Of a stretch of DNA of 64,000 nucleotides, positions 15,548 through 24,782 are shown one piece after another. The stretch comes from an uncultured Actinomyces sp. (GTDB lineage: Bacteria; Actinomycetota; Actinomycetes; Actinomycetales; Actinomycetaceae): NCBI GenBank assembly GCA_900541895.1, contig UWSI01000002.1:1-64000 (forward strand), read 5' to 3'. Made by a program: the position numbers and the translations under genes. A model generated the notes under the pieces. The model saw only the letters and a list, made by a program, of their open reading frames with translations. It did not search any database and was not told the DNA's origin. Position 1 is the first letter of the stretch. The number at the start of each line of letters is the position of its first letter.

Positions 15548-16644
15548 TCACAATTCCCGCTAATCCCAAGGGAGATGTACGTACACTCTCGCTGGAAGTG
15601 CGTCCGCACGTTCAGTGGGCCGTTCAGCACTGCGATGCTTTACTCATTGCCGTATCCGGGGGCGCAGACTCAACTGCGCTCGCGGCGGTGACCATTGATC
15701 ACTGCTTGCGCGCGGGCTCTACTCCCCACACCTTGACCGTTGATCACGGGATCCGTGCTGGATCGGATATCGAGGCGCGTGAGGTGAGTGAGCGCATGGC
15801 TTCGCTCGGTGCCCACGCCGAATGGGTGAGCGTCACGCTTGCGGCAGAAGGGGGGCCCGAGGCCTCGGCTCGCGATGCGCGTCGGCGTGCTCTTGTGGAC
15901 CATGCCAGATCTTTGGGAGGGCGCGTTGCGGTCTTCCTCGGACACACGATGGATGATCAGGCTGAAACCGTGCTTTTGCGTTTGGCGCGCGGCTCTGGAG
16001 TTGGGTCATTGAAAGCGATGAGCTCACGTGATGACGCGGGAGAGATCGTCTGGATCCGACCAATTATAAAATGTCGACGTATTGAGACTATTGGTGTATG
16101 CCGCGAACTTGGTCTTCCCTGGGTTGATGATCCTTCGAACGCTATGGATGGTCCTTGGAGGGCCGCTGATGGAAGTGCACTCCGTCGAAGCGCGATCCGA
16201 GAATGTGCGCTTCCCAGTTTGCGCAGCAGCTTGGGGATCGACCCCGTACCCGCCCTTGCACGCACTGCGGAGCTGTCCGCAGCCGATGACGAGGCCTTGG
16301 ATCAGTGGGCGAACCAGGTGTGGACATGCGCGTGGGAAGCAATGCCGCCAGGGGAGGATACGGCCTCGGGAATGGGAATCCTCAAAATCGAGTGCCTGCG
16401 GCAGGTTCCCCAGGCGGTGCAGATGCGCGTCCTACACCGCTACCTGAGCGCACTTGGCGCACCGAGCTATGTGCATCTGCAGGAAGCGCGCGCACTTATC
16501 GACCACTGGACGGGACAAGGGCCCATCTCGGTTCCAGGGGGAACACTCTTACGCAAGGGGAAGGGAAAGCAGGCGTATCTCATTGCCATGACACCTGCTG
16601 ACTCCTCCTTGTTGCGCCAAGAGCGAGAAACTCTGCCACGCTGA
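15529..16644 (+). CDS. tilS: tRNA(Ile)-lysidine synthase
   Basis: Attaches lysine to C34 of the tRNA-Ile with CAU anticodon in an ATP-dependent reaction, so that it reads AUA codons. The 371-residue protein has the PP-loop SGGADST (43-49), VDHGIR and GHTMDDQAETVLLRLARGSG motifs of the N-type ATPase domain, then a shorter C-terminal region typical of actinobacterial TilS. The start is either GTG 15529 or GTG 15544; the latter overlaps the preceding stop as GTGA and is equally plausible. Followed by hpt after 66 bp. Confidence 0.92.
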   Translation: MAELPVITIPANPKGDVRTLSLEVRPHVQWAVQHCDALLIAVSGGADSTALAAVTIDHCLRAGSTPHTLTVDHGIRAGSDIEAREVSERMASLGAHAEWVSVTLAAEGGPEASARDARRRALVDHARSLGGRVAVFLGHTMDDQAETVLLRLARGSGVGSLKAMSSRDDAGEIVWIRPIIKCRRIETIGVCRELGLPWVDDPSNAMDGPWRAADGSALRRSAIRECALPSLRSSLGIDPVPALARTAELSAADDEALDQWANQVWTCAWEAMPPGEDTASGMGILKIECLRQVPQAVQMRVLHRYLSALGAPSYVHLQEARALIDHWTGQGPISVPGGTLLRKGKGKQAYLIAMTPADSSLLRQERETLPR

Positions 16645-16710
16645 GCGCCTCTTTGCGCACATGTGGCACTCTTATAAAGTCGGGACCCGCACAGGAAAGG
16701 ACATGGGACT

Positions 16711-17265
16711 GTGGACGCACAGGACATGGGAAACGCACTCGAACGCATTCTGGTTACGGAAGACGAGCTGGCACGCCGAATGGCTGAGCTTGCCGCTGAA
16801 ATTGATGCCGATTACCAGGGTAAAGAAATTCTTCTTGTGGGTGTCCTCAAGGGCGCGGTCATGGTTGTCGCCGACCTCTCGCGCCACCTCCACACTCCTC
16901 TCTCGATGGACTGGATGGCTGTTTCCTCCTATGGTGCGGGCACTAAGTCGACCGGCGTTGTCCGTATTCTCAAAGACCTTGATGCAGACGTCACCGGTCG
17001 TGATGTCCTGATTGTCGAAGACATCATTGACTCTGGACTGACTCTGTCGTGGCTTCGCGAAAACCTTCTGGCTCGAGGCGCAGCCTCTGTGGAAATTGCT
17101 GCTGCCCTGCGCAAGCCCGACGCTCTCAAGGTCCCGGTCGAGGTCAAGTACGTCGGTTTCGATATCCCGAATGAATTCGTCGTGGGCTACGGACTGGACT
17201 ACGCAGAGCACTACCGTCAACTTCCCTTCGTTGGGACCCTGGCACCGCACGTATACGGCGGCTGA
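16711..17265 (+). CDS. hpt: Hypoxanthine phosphoribosyltransferase
   Basis: Converts hypoxanthine (and guanine) plus PRPP to IMP/GMP in purine salvage. The 184-residue protein has the PRPP-binding motif VLIVEDIIDSGLTL (about 107-120), the flexible-loop segment MDWMAVSSYGAGTKSTG, GVLKGA and the base-recognition strand VGFDIPNEFVVGYGLDYAE. Start GTG 16711 with GGAAAGG upstream; an in-frame ATG at 16726 is an alternative. ftsH begins 11 bp later, as in most Actinobacteria. Confidence 0.94.
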   Translation: MDAQDMGNALERILVTEDELARRMAELAAEIDADYQGKEILLVGVLKGAVMVVADLSRHLHTPLSMDWMAVSSYGAGTKSTGVVRILKDLDADVTGRDVLIVEDIIDSGLTLSWLRENLLARGAASVEIAAALRKPDALKVPVEVKYVGFDIPNEFVVGYGLDYAEHYRQLPFVGTLAPHVYGG

Positions 17266-17276
17266 AAGGTAAATCC

Positions 17277-19346
17277 ATGGCAGATAACACTCAGAACAAG
17301 AAGAAGAGGAATACCTGGGGGCTTGTTGCAATCCCATTGCTTCCCCTGGTGATTGCCCTGTTCTTCCTGTGGACGTGGTTCCAGCCGCAATCGGTGGATA
17401 CTTCCGAAGGTCTTCAGATCCTGAAGGAAGCTCAGATTGAACGCGTCGTTGTTAACGATGGAACTCAGCAGGTCAACTTGGTGTTGAAGGACCCGTGGAC
17501 CCACAAGTCCACCGGTGTCAATGACCGCGAACGGAGCCTAGGCCGGAACATCAGCTTCACCTATGCACGCACGCAATCGCAGTCAATTGTTGAGTCGGTT
17601 GAGAAGGTTAATCCCGGTAAAGGCTGGGATGCGTACTACCCGCAGTCCTCGTTCCTGAGTTCAACTCTTGCCGCGATCTTTCCCTTGGCGCTGGTCATGG
17701 GTCTTTTCTGGTTCTTTATGAGCCGTATGGGTGGATCCCAGATGATGGGTCCCTTTGGCCAGACCCGTACCAAGGACTTTAACCAGGAACGCCCGAACGT
17801 TACCTTTGCAGACGTGGCCGGTGAAGACGAGGCCGTTGAGGAACTTGAAGAAGTTCGCGAGTTCCTGATTGCCCCCGAGAAGTTCCGCAAGGTCGGTGCT
17901 CGCATTCCTCGCGGTGTGCTGCTCTACGGCCCTCCCGGAACCGGTAAGACCTTGCTGGCGAAGGCTGTAGCGGGTGAAGCTGAGGCTCCCTTCTTCTCCA
18001 TCGCAGGTTCGGAATTCCTTGAGATGTATGTCGGTGTTGGCGCTTCGCGTGTGCGTGATCTTGTATCTCGGGCAAAGAAGGTTGCTCCCGCGATTATCTT
18101 CGTCGATGAAATTGATTCGATCGGTCGTCACCGCGGTTCTGGTTATGGTGGCGGTTCAGATGAACGCGACCAGACCCTCAACCAGCTGCTCGTTGAGATG
18201 GACGGCTTTGACGATTCCTCGAACCTGATCTTCATCGCGGCGACAAACCGTCCCGATATTCTTGATCCCGCCCTCCTGCGTCCGGGCCGTTTTGACCGAC
18301 AGATTGCGGTTGAAGCCCCCGATCTGAAGGGACGCGAGGCAATCCTGCGCGTGCACTCTGCGGGCAAGCCCCTGACCGATGATGTCGATCTGCACATGAT
18401 CGCAAAGCGCACTCCCGGCTTCACCGGTGCGGATCTGGCAAATGTCTTGAACGAGGCCGCTTTGCTGACTGCTCGTTCAAATGCTGACTTGATTGATAAC
18501 CGCGCGATTGACGAGGCCATTGACCGTGTGATTGCCGGCCCACAGAAGCGCACTCGTGTCATGAATGACCACGACAAGCTGGTAACCGCGTACCACGAAG
18601 GCGGCCATGCCCTGTGTGCAGCGGCATTGCGCTACACGGATCCGGTCACGAAGGTCACCATTCTGCCGCGTGGACGCGCGCTGGGTTACACCATGGTGCT
18701 GCCCACCGAAGATCGCTACTCCAAGACCAGGAATCAGATTCTTGACGATCTGGTCTATGCAATGGGGGGTCGCGTTGCCGAAGAAATCGTGTTCCGTGAT
18801 CCTTCAACCGGTGCGTCGAACGACATCCAGAAGGCCAGCTCTCAGGCTCGTGCGCTCGTTACTGAATACGGCATGTCCGATCGCGTGGGTAACGTCCGTT
18901 TGACTGCGGATGATTCGGACCCGATGACCGGTTATGGTACCGGTCGAGGCGCTGAGCGTGCCTATTCTGATGAGCTTGCTTCTGTCGTTGACCAGGAAGT
19001 GCGTGCGCTCTTGGATAACGCAACCCGTGAGGCTTGGGAGATTCTGACTAAGAACCGTGCGGTTCTGGATCGCTTGGCCCAGCGTCTTTTGGAAGAAGAA
19101 ACCCTGGATGAAGCTCAGCTTGCTGAGATCTTCAAGGATGTCATCAAGCAAGATGAGCGTCCGGTGTGGAATTACGGTGCGGAAGGCGCAGTTCAGGGCG
19201 CGGTTATGGGAAATCCCATCGCTATGCCCCTCAGTGATCGCGCGCAGTCCGAATCTGCGGATGATCCTTCGGCTGATCCGGCTGCTCCCGCAGAGGTTTT
19301 GGATGACCCCGATGGTGGTATCGCGCCCGAGGAGAATGCCCAGTGA
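17277..19346 (+). CDS. ftsH: ATP-dependent zinc metalloprotease FtsH
   Basis: Membrane-bound hexameric AAA+ protease that degrades misfolded membrane proteins and short-lived regulators. The 689-residue protein has two membrane helices (about 15-36 and 127-148) with an external domain between them. It then has an AAA module with Walker A GPPGTGKT (218-225), IIFVDEIDSIG and the second-region ATNRPDILDPALLRPGRFDR, and an M41 peptidase domain with HEGGH at 440-444. Gly in place of the usual Ala (HEAGH) is common in Actinobacteria. The last 50 residues are acidic and Pro/Ala-rich. It overlaps folE by GTGA. Confidence 0.96.
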   Translation: MADNTQNKKKRNTWGLVAIPLLPLVIALFFLWTWFQPQSVDTSEGLQILKEAQIERVVVNDGTQQVNLVLKDPWTHKSTGVNDRERSLGRNISFTYARTQSQSIVESVEKVNPGKGWDAYYPQSSFLSSTLAAIFPLALVMGLFWFFMSRMGGSQMMGPFGQTRTKDFNQERPNVTFADVAGEDEAVEELEEVREFLIAPEKFRKVGARIPRGVLLYGPPGTGKTLLAKAVAGEAEAPFFSIAGSEFLEMYVGVGASRVRDLVSRAKKVAPAIIFVDEIDSIGRHRGSGYGGGSDERDQTLNQLLVEMDGFDDSSNLIFIAATNRPDILDPALLRPGRFDRQIAVEAPDLKGREAILRVHSAGKPLTDDVDLHMIAKRTPGFTGADLANVLNEAALLTARSNADLIDNRAIDEAIDRVIAGPQKRTRVMNDHDKLVTAYHEGGHALCAAALRYTDPVTKVTILPRGRALGYTMVLPTEDRYSKTRNQILDDLVYAMGGRVAEEIVFRDPSTGASNDIQKASSQARALVTEYGMSDRVGNVRLTADDSDPMTGYGTGRGAERAYSDELASVVDQEVRALLDNATREAWEILTKNRAVLDRLAQRLLEEETLDEAQLAEIFKDVIKQDERPVWNYGAEGAVQGAVMGNPIAMPLSDRAQSESADDPSADPAAPAEVLDDPDGGIAPEENAQ

Positions 19347-19915
19347 GTTACGATCAACAAGGCGTTGAAGAGGCCTCACGCGCACTTCTTGAAGCCGTCG
19401 GCGAAGACATTAACCGCGAGGGGCTTCACAATACTCCCGCGCGGATGGGCCGTGCGTGGCGTGAACTTCTCAGCGGCCTCGAAGAAGATCCTCGTGACCA
19501 TCTCAGAACCACCTTCGAAGTGGGTACTGATGAGATTGTCATGGTCCGCGATATTCCCTTCTACTCTGTGTGCGAGCATCACCTGCTGCCTTTCTATGGG
19601 CATGCGCACGTGGGATATATCCCCAAGGGTGGCCGTGTCACGGGGCTCTCAAAGCTCGCGCGCGTCGTCGAAGGCTATGCGCGTCGCCCGCAGGTTCAGG
19701 AACGTCTGACAGCTCAGATCGCGGATGCGATCGATGAGGTTCTTGCGCCTCAGGGTGTCATTGTTGTTGTCGAGGCCGAGCACATGTGTATGACGATGCG
19801 AGGTATTTCCAAGCCGGGGTCCTCGACCGTGACCTCTGCTCTTCGTGGAATCGTCAAGCGCGACGCCACTCGCGCGGAAATGATGTCTTTGGCATTGGGT
19901 GGGGTCCGCCGATGA
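19343..19915 (+). CDS. folE: GTP cyclohydrolase I
   Basis: First step of folate synthesis: GTP to 7,8-dihydroneopterin triphosphate. The 190-residue protein carries the signature SVCEHHLLPFYGHAHVGY with Cys and His zinc ligands, GRVTGLSKLARVV and EAEHMCMTMRG. The start is GTG 19343 overlapping the ftsH stop; the TGA of folE overlaps the ATG of folP. It heads the folate cluster folE-folP-folBK. Confidence 0.96.
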   Translation: MSYDQQGVEEASRALLEAVGEDINREGLHNTPARMGRAWRELLSGLEEDPRDHLRTTFEVGTDEIVMVRDIPFYSVCEHHLLPFYGHAHVGYIPKGGRVTGLSKLARVVEGYARRPQVQERLTAQIADAIDEVLAPQGVIVVVEAEHMCMTMRGISKPGSSTVTSALRGIVKRDATRAEMMSLALGGVRR

Positions 19916-20772
19916 TTTCTGTCGAGGCATCTTCCTCATGGGCGCTCGCGGGAGGTGCACAACCGCCTCGTCTTCCCGAAGGGATTGATCTGCCACGGGA
20001 TCGAATGCTTGTCATGGGCATTTTGAATGTCACCCCAGATTCCTTCTCGGATGGGGGACGTTTTCTAGATCCGGGAGCGGCACTCGACCACGCTCAGGAA
20101 ATGCTTGACGAAGGTGCGGACCTGGTCGACTTGGGCGGTGAATCAACGCGTCCGAACTCCACGCGAATCAGCGAGGATGAAGAATGGGAGCGAATCGGCT
20201 CGATTATTCAACGCCTTGCTGCATCCGGGGTTGTTGTTTCTGTCGATACCCTGCACGCATTGACAGCGCGTCGTGCGGCAGACGCGGGTGCTGCCATCAT
20301 CAATGATGTCAGTGGAGGACGCTGGGATCCGCAGATGAATGCGGCCGTTGCATCGACCTCCTGTGCCTATGTTATTCAGCACTATCGCGCGCTTCCGGGG
20401 ATGCCTGAAGAGTCTTTCGACTACGGTGATCAGCCCATCGCAGTTGCCTTGAGAGAGCGTGTTTCCCAACAGGTTCGTGATGCTCTCGAGGCCGGGGTTG
20501 AGCCCGAGCGCATCATTGTTGACCCGGGACTGGGTTTTTCACTGAATAACGAACAATGCTGGTCTCTCGTCGCGTCGCTGCCGATTTTTGCTGAGCTTGG
20601 GTACCCTGTTCTTATAGGTGCGTCCCGGAAACGCTTCCTCGGTCAGTCCCCCCTTTCGGACCGAGATGAAGCAACTCTCGATATATCTCGGCGCGCGCTT
20701 TCAGAAGGAATATGGGCCGTCAGGGTCCATGCCATAAGCCAACAAGCAAAGCTTGTACGTGCAGGGAGGTGA
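19912..20772 (+). CDS. folP: Dihydropteroate synthase
   Basis: Condenses p-aminobenzoate with hydroxymethyl-dihydropterin diphosphate; the target of sulfonamides. The 286-residue TIM-barrel has MGILNVTPDSFSDGG (about 35-49), DLGGESTRPNS, INDVSGG, DPGLGF and GASRKRFLG. The ATG at 19912 overlaps the folE stop (ATGA), so it is preferred to the much longer open frame that runs back inside folE. The 3' end is close to the RBS of folBK. Confidence 0.95.
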   Translation: MISVEASSSWALAGGAQPPRLPEGIDLPRDRMLVMGILNVTPDSFSDGGRFLDPGAALDHAQEMLDEGADLVDLGGESTRPNSTRISEDEEWERIGSIIQRLAASGVVVSVDTLHALTARRAADAGAAIINDVSGGRWDPQMNAAVASTSCAYVIQHYRALPGMPEESFDYGDQPIAVALRERVSQQVRDALEAGVEPERIIVDPGLGFSLNNEQCWSLVASLPIFAELGYPVLIGASRKRFLGQSPLSDRDEATLDISRRALSEGIWAVRVHAISQQAKLVRAGR

Positions 20773-20779
20773 GGGCACG

Positions 20780-23278
20780 GTGGGACAGCTCGATGTGATC
20801 GCGTTGCGCGGTATTACAGCTGAGGCTGTCCACGGAGTTCTCGAAAAGGAGTGGGACGCTCCTCAAACCTTCACTGTTGACCTGCTTTTGTGGGTTGATA
20901 CCGATCGCGCTGCACTTAGTGATGATATCGCCGATACGGTTTCTTACGCCGAAATTGCAGAGAAAGCTCACGCGATCCTTGGGGGCCCCTCGGTTCGTCT
21001 GATTGAAACACTTGGCCACAAGATCGCTGATGCAGCTCTTGAAGATTCGCGTGTTCGCGGCGTTGAGGTTATTGTCCACAAGCCTGAAGCGCCCATCGAC
21101 GTTCCCTTTACCGATGTTTCGGTGACAATCCGCAAGGGTGATATCCCACTTCCTTTCGTCGCGGCATCGAATGTTGTTCCCCCCAGTGCTCCCGATACTG
21201 ATGGGGATCTGCCCCCTGCTCCCTCTGCACCCAGTGCACCATCAGATGTCGTAACTTCCCAGGAAAAGGAATCCCAGCCCCCTGATTCGGATAAGCCTGT
21301 TCAGCTGCACTCTCCCGCGGCGCCGCAGCAGCCCGCCACGGCCTCGGAGCTAGTGGCGGACACGGTTCAAGAGGAAAACGAAGCGGCACGCCGCGAAGAG
21401 CCTGCCGAGGATGAGCTTGACGCACCCTCGTTTCCACGTGCAGTAGTGCTCGCACTTGGTGGAAATCTGGGCAATGTTCCCGTCACCCTCAAGCGAGCAA
21501 TTGACGAAATGTCCAGCTGGGATGGCCTGGAAATTACGCAAGTTTCGCCTCTGGTTCGTACTCGCGCGGTATTGCGTCCCGACCAAAAGCCTCAGCCTGA
21601 TTATTGGAATGCCGTCGTTTTGGGAACGCTGTCCATGGCACCCCTCGACCTTTTGGATCGGATCCACGAGCTTGAAGCACGCTTGGGTCGTGTACGTCAT
21701 GAAGTCTGGGGCTCGCGCACCATCGATATCGACATCATTCAAATTGACGGTGTGAGCTCGGATGACCCGCGTCTGACGCTGCCACATCCGCGTGCACATC
21801 AGCGTGCTTTTGTGCTCTCTCCGTGGCTGATGGCCCAGCCCAAGGCTGAGCTTTCCGGCTTCGGCGCCGCATCGGAGCTTATCGCACAGGCTCCGGATCG
21901 TGGTGGAATTCTTGACGCAGTGGGGGACTGGCTCGAAGATCCCGGATCGGTGATCACTGATTCGGATGAACTTCTTCACCGGATGCGCCTTCCTCGCCTC
22001 GATCATGCTGAGCAGTTGCGTCCTTTGAAGCTTGAGACAAATTCCCAATCCTCGCGTCCGAGTCGCCTGGACATGCTTCCCGAAGCATCGCGTTCTGGCC
22101 TTGCTCCCACTGATGAAGGCGCCGATGTGACCTGGCATCGCTTGTGGGATCGCTGGGGTGCCCCGGTTGAATCCGTTGAATCGCGCCATGTCGAGCTTTC
22201 GAAGCCTTCTGCCTCAGCAGTTTCCGCCGCTCAACCCGCGCCTGCGCCCAAAGAAACGTCCGTGTCCTCTCCGGTGGATACTTCCGGTGAGGTACCCGCG
22301 CAGCTCGCAAGCCGCCAGGTTCCTGCACCTTCTCCCGTGAGTGCACCTCCGCTTCGTCGACTGCACCTGTCGGCCACCCCGTCTCCGGCAGATACGACTG
22401 CGGCTTCCGCCAACCTTGCTCAGGGCATGGTCTCTTTGGAGCCTCGTCGTCCTGTCCCTTCTGCGGAGCCTGAGCGCCCCGTCGTCGAGCGCCAGTCGCT
22501 CCTCGAACGCCTGCAGGGCAGCACGCTTCCACACCCCATTCCCGAGGCCGCACCGCAGTCTTCCGATACCCCGAGCGCACAAGAGCCAGCGCAGAATTCT
22601 CCCTCAACTTCACCGATTACAGCTGAGGTTCCCGTTGGGCGTCGGACTCGTCGCCCGCGTTGGCGTCCGGTAACCGAAGAAGGAACGGGTATCTCGACGG
22701 CTAATTCGCCGCGTCCATTCCGTGCGCGTACTGATCGTCTTGCTGCACAATCTCATCGTGCAAAGCTCTCGCACCGCGCACCTGCTCCTCAAGAGCAACA
22801 GACGCTCGGAGTGGAAGCGACCCAGCCAAGGCGGAGCTCGCTCTTTGCTCGCCGTCCCGAGCCGGCCTCGTCAGCGGGAAGTCAGGCCTCGGCTCCCACG
22901 CAGGAGCGCGCGCGTACAGAGAATGCTGCACCTGCACAAAACGCTTCGGGGGCGAAGCCTTCGGCTGGCTCTGCCCAGCGGAAGTCCGCTTCACTGGCTC
23001 GCGCCTCGCGCGCGCTGCCGGGCTGGAACTTCTCTGAGGACGTCCGTGTTGTGGATGACTCCAGTGCGCTGAGTCCGCGTGAGGAAGTGGATCGTCCTTC
23101 GCCGAGCTTGCCGCCTCGCTACAGCCATGTTCTTGATCCCAAGCTCGATGACTCCATTGATCAGGGACCAATGACTCCGGGCTCGCGGACCCCCTCCTCT
23201 GTCAACCGCGACGTGACAATCCGTCCAAGCATTACCGGTCAGATTCCAGTCTTCCGTCGTCGTCCTGAGGATTCATGA
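20780..23278 (+). CDS. folKB: Bifunctional dihydroneopterin aldolase / HPPK with long disordered tail
   Basis: Two consecutive folate enzymes fused. Residues about 4-120 are FolB (LDVIALRGITAEAVHGVLEKEW, VSYAEIAE, RLIETLGHKIAD). A Pro/Ser/Glu-rich linker of about 95 residues follows. Residues about 218-375 are FolK (VLALGGNLGNVP, DYWNAVVLG, RLGRVRHEVWGSRTIDIDII, LPHPRAHQRAFVLSPW). The remaining 450 or so residues are Pro/Ser/Ala/Arg-rich low complexity that ends in a more ordered-looking segment (ALPGWNFSEDVRVVDD; RPSITGQIPVFRRRPEDS). Start GTG 20780 with GGGAGG upstream, 832 aa; a TTG at 20753 also opens the frame. FolK alone is usually about 160-170 aa. The tail's role is unknown. Confidence 0.88.
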   Translation: MGQLDVIALRGITAEAVHGVLEKEWDAPQTFTVDLLLWVDTDRAALSDDIADTVSYAEIAEKAHAILGGPSVRLIETLGHKIADAALEDSRVRGVEVIVHKPEAPIDVPFTDVSVTIRKGDIPLPFVAASNVVPPSAPDTDGDLPPAPSAPSAPSDVVTSQEKESQPPDSDKPVQLHSPAAPQQPATASELVADTVQEENEAARREEPAEDELDAPSFPRAVVLALGGNLGNVPVTLKRAIDEMSSWDGLEITQVSPLVRTRAVLRPDQKPQPDYWNAVVLGTLSMAPLDLLDRIHELEARLGRVRHEVWGSRTIDIDIIQIDGVSSDDPRLTLPHPRAHQRAFVLSPWLMAQPKAELSGFGAASELIAQAPDRGGILDAVGDWLEDPGSVITDSDELLHRMRLPRLDHAEQLRPLKLETNSQSSRPSRLDMLPEASRSGLAPTDEGADVTWHRLWDRWGAPVESVESRHVELSKPSASAVSAAQPAPAPKETSVSSPVDTSGEVPAQLASRQVPAPSPVSAPPLRRLHLSATPSPADTTAASANLAQGMVSLEPRRPVPSAEPERPVVERQSLLERLQGSTLPHPIPEAAPQSSDTPSAQEPAQNSPSTSPITAEVPVGRRTRRPRWRPVTEEGTGISTANSPRPFRARTDRLAAQSHRAKLSHRAPAPQEQQTLGVEATQPRRSSLFARRPEPASSAGSQASAPTQERARTENAAPAQNASGAKPSAGSAQRKSASLARASRALPGWNFSEDVRVVDDSSALSPREEVDRPSPSLPPRYSHVLDPKLDDSIDQGPMTPGSRTPSSVNRDVTIRPSITGQIPVFRRRPEDS

Positions 23279-23814
23279 AGCCGCTGAGTATTGTGCTGTT
23301 GATCGCCGAGGCAGCCGCTGCTTCGGCGCTTGCCGCAGCCGCAACCGCCTTTGCGATTCGCCAGGGTGCGGGGCCGTGGATTATTCATCCCGCCCTGGCT
23401 CTGGTTTTTGTTGTTGTTGCTGGCGTACTTCTCTGGATGGGAATCCAGGTTCGGCGCTTTCGAGTACATAAGGCTACTTGGGTTGACGCCGTATCGGCCT
23501 TCCGAATTGCAATGTTCGCTCGTGCGAGTGCGCTTGGCGGTGTGATCAGTGCTGGACTTTTAGCAGGTATGTCATTGGCCTTCCTCGCTCGCTGGGAAGC
23601 GCAGACCAGTGTTTACGCTGGAATTTGCGGACTGATGTGTGCGCTCGGTGCTGGTTTGTGGGGCATTGCCGGAGTGATCGTTGAACGCTGGTGCGTCATC
23701 GACCCAAAGGATGATGACACTGAGGTGATGAAGTCGCGCGCTCGGCGTGACAAAGGCGCTCTTGGGGCACAACGGAATGCTCGGAAGAGCGATTTATCTG
23801 AGGGGAGAAGGTAG
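23275..23814 (+). CDS. DUF3180 membrane protein
   Basis: A small integral membrane protein found behind folK in Actinobacteria (Rv3605c position). The 179 residues contain four hydrophobic segments (about 5-25, 36-55, 83-105 and 112-134) and a charged cytoplasmic tail. The GPWIIHPAL and A-F-R-x-A-x-FA-R-A-SA-x-G-G segment (SAFRIAMFARASALGG) is characteristic. Overlaps folBK by ATGA. Function unknown in the family. Confidence 0.85.
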   Translation: MKPLSIVLLIAEAAAASALAAAATAFAIRQGAGPWIIHPALALVFVVVAGVLLWMGIQVRRFRVHKATWVDAVSAFRIAMFARASALGGVISAGLLAGMSLAFLARWEAQTSVYAGICGLMCALGAGLWGIAGVIVERWCVIDPKDDDTEVMKSRARRDKGALGAQRNARKSDLSEGRR

Positions 23815-23818
23815 TCTC

Positions 23819-24694
23819 ATGCCCAATAGACCACGGTCTTCTTCAGCCTCAGCATCACGCTCACGCGCTCCTCGCGCAGGACGTCCAGGTGCTCGTCCCA
23901 CAGTCCGTTCGGCTGGGACTCCTCCAAGAAAACCGGCTGGGGGACAGGTGCCCCCTTCCCTGTGGGTCAGGCGTATTATCACCGGATTTGGATTGCTTGT
24001 GATCATCGCACTTGTTGTGTGGGGGATTGCAAAGGCCGTTTCAGCGGTCACTCACTCTTCCGTGCCTAAGGCCACTCCAAGCGCCTCTGCAACCCCTTCG
24101 CCGACGCCCACTGCCACAGTGACACGCTCTGGAACCGCAGCGCTTCAAGATGGTGAACAGGCCACAGCCGATGGAATTGTCGATGCGGAAGGGCGAGTTC
24201 GTATTCCCGCCTGCGCTTCAGCGGATCTGACTGTTCGACCGACCATTTCTGGTGGCGAGGTTGGCCAAGCCAGGAACATCTCGGTCGCCATTGAAAACCG
24301 TGCGGGAGTCGCCTGTTCGTTTGAGTTCGGACACATTGATTTTAAGATCTCTAGCGGCGACGAAACGGTTTATGACGGTTCGAAGTGCCAGCGTGATCGC
24401 GAGAGTGCGACGTTGCTCTTGATCCCCGGGGATACCTGGAATGGTGGTCTGACGTGGGATGGTGGGCTCTACTCGGGGTGCGATGCGAAGGACCGGAATT
24501 CCGATGGTGCGACCGATCCTGCTCCAGCTGGAACTTATCGTTTACAACTGCTGTTGAATGGCCAGACGGTCGGAGACGAGCGGGTATTCACTCTCACTCA
24601 GCCGGTTCAGCCAACGACTGGAGCAACGCCGGAACCTTCGCAATCCAGCACTTCTGAAGCGACTAGCGCTCCGCGGGGTGAAGAAGGACATTAA
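23819..24694 (+). CDS. Membrane-anchored extracellular protein of unknown function
   Basis: Predicted type II membrane protein: an Arg/Ser/Ala-rich cytoplasmic N-terminus (about 1-45), one transmembrane helix (about 55-78), a Ser/Thr/Pro spacer and an extracellular beta-rich domain with four Cys in CASADL, ACSFEFG, KCQRD and GCDAKD. The tail is Ser/Thr/Pro-rich again. DUF3180-adjacent membrane proteins are common in Actinobacteria. The start ATG 23819 has GGGGAGAAGG upstream; the frame is open earlier inside the DUF3180 gene. Likely the last gene of the folate operon. I do not recognise the external domain with certainty (it is DUF4232-like in style). Confidence 0.7.
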   Translation: MPNRPRSSSASASRSRAPRAGRPGARPTVRSAGTPPRKPAGGQVPPSLWVRRIITGFGLLVIIALVVWGIAKAVSAVTHSSVPKATPSASATPSPTPTATVTRSGTAALQDGEQATADGIVDAEGRVRIPACASADLTVRPTISGGEVGQARNISVAIENRAGVACSFEFGHIDFKISSGDETVYDGSKCQRDRESATLLLIPGDTWNGGLTWDGGLYSGCDAKDRNSDGATDPAPAGTYRLQLLLNGQTVGDERVFTLTQPVQPTTGATPEPSQSSTSEATSAPRGEEGH

Positions 24695-24782
24695 AATTCT
24701 TCCCCACTGAGGTGAGGAGCAATGAGGGATGTCCAAACGTGGGGCTAGTTGAGGTATAGCTTGCAGTCGTATTGCTAGCTAA

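Noticed and set aside
20753..20779. TTG at 20753 as start of the FolB-FolK protein
   Set aside because: The GTG at 20780 has GGGAGG at suitable spacing and gives the usual FolB N-terminus; the TTG lies inside the folP coding end.
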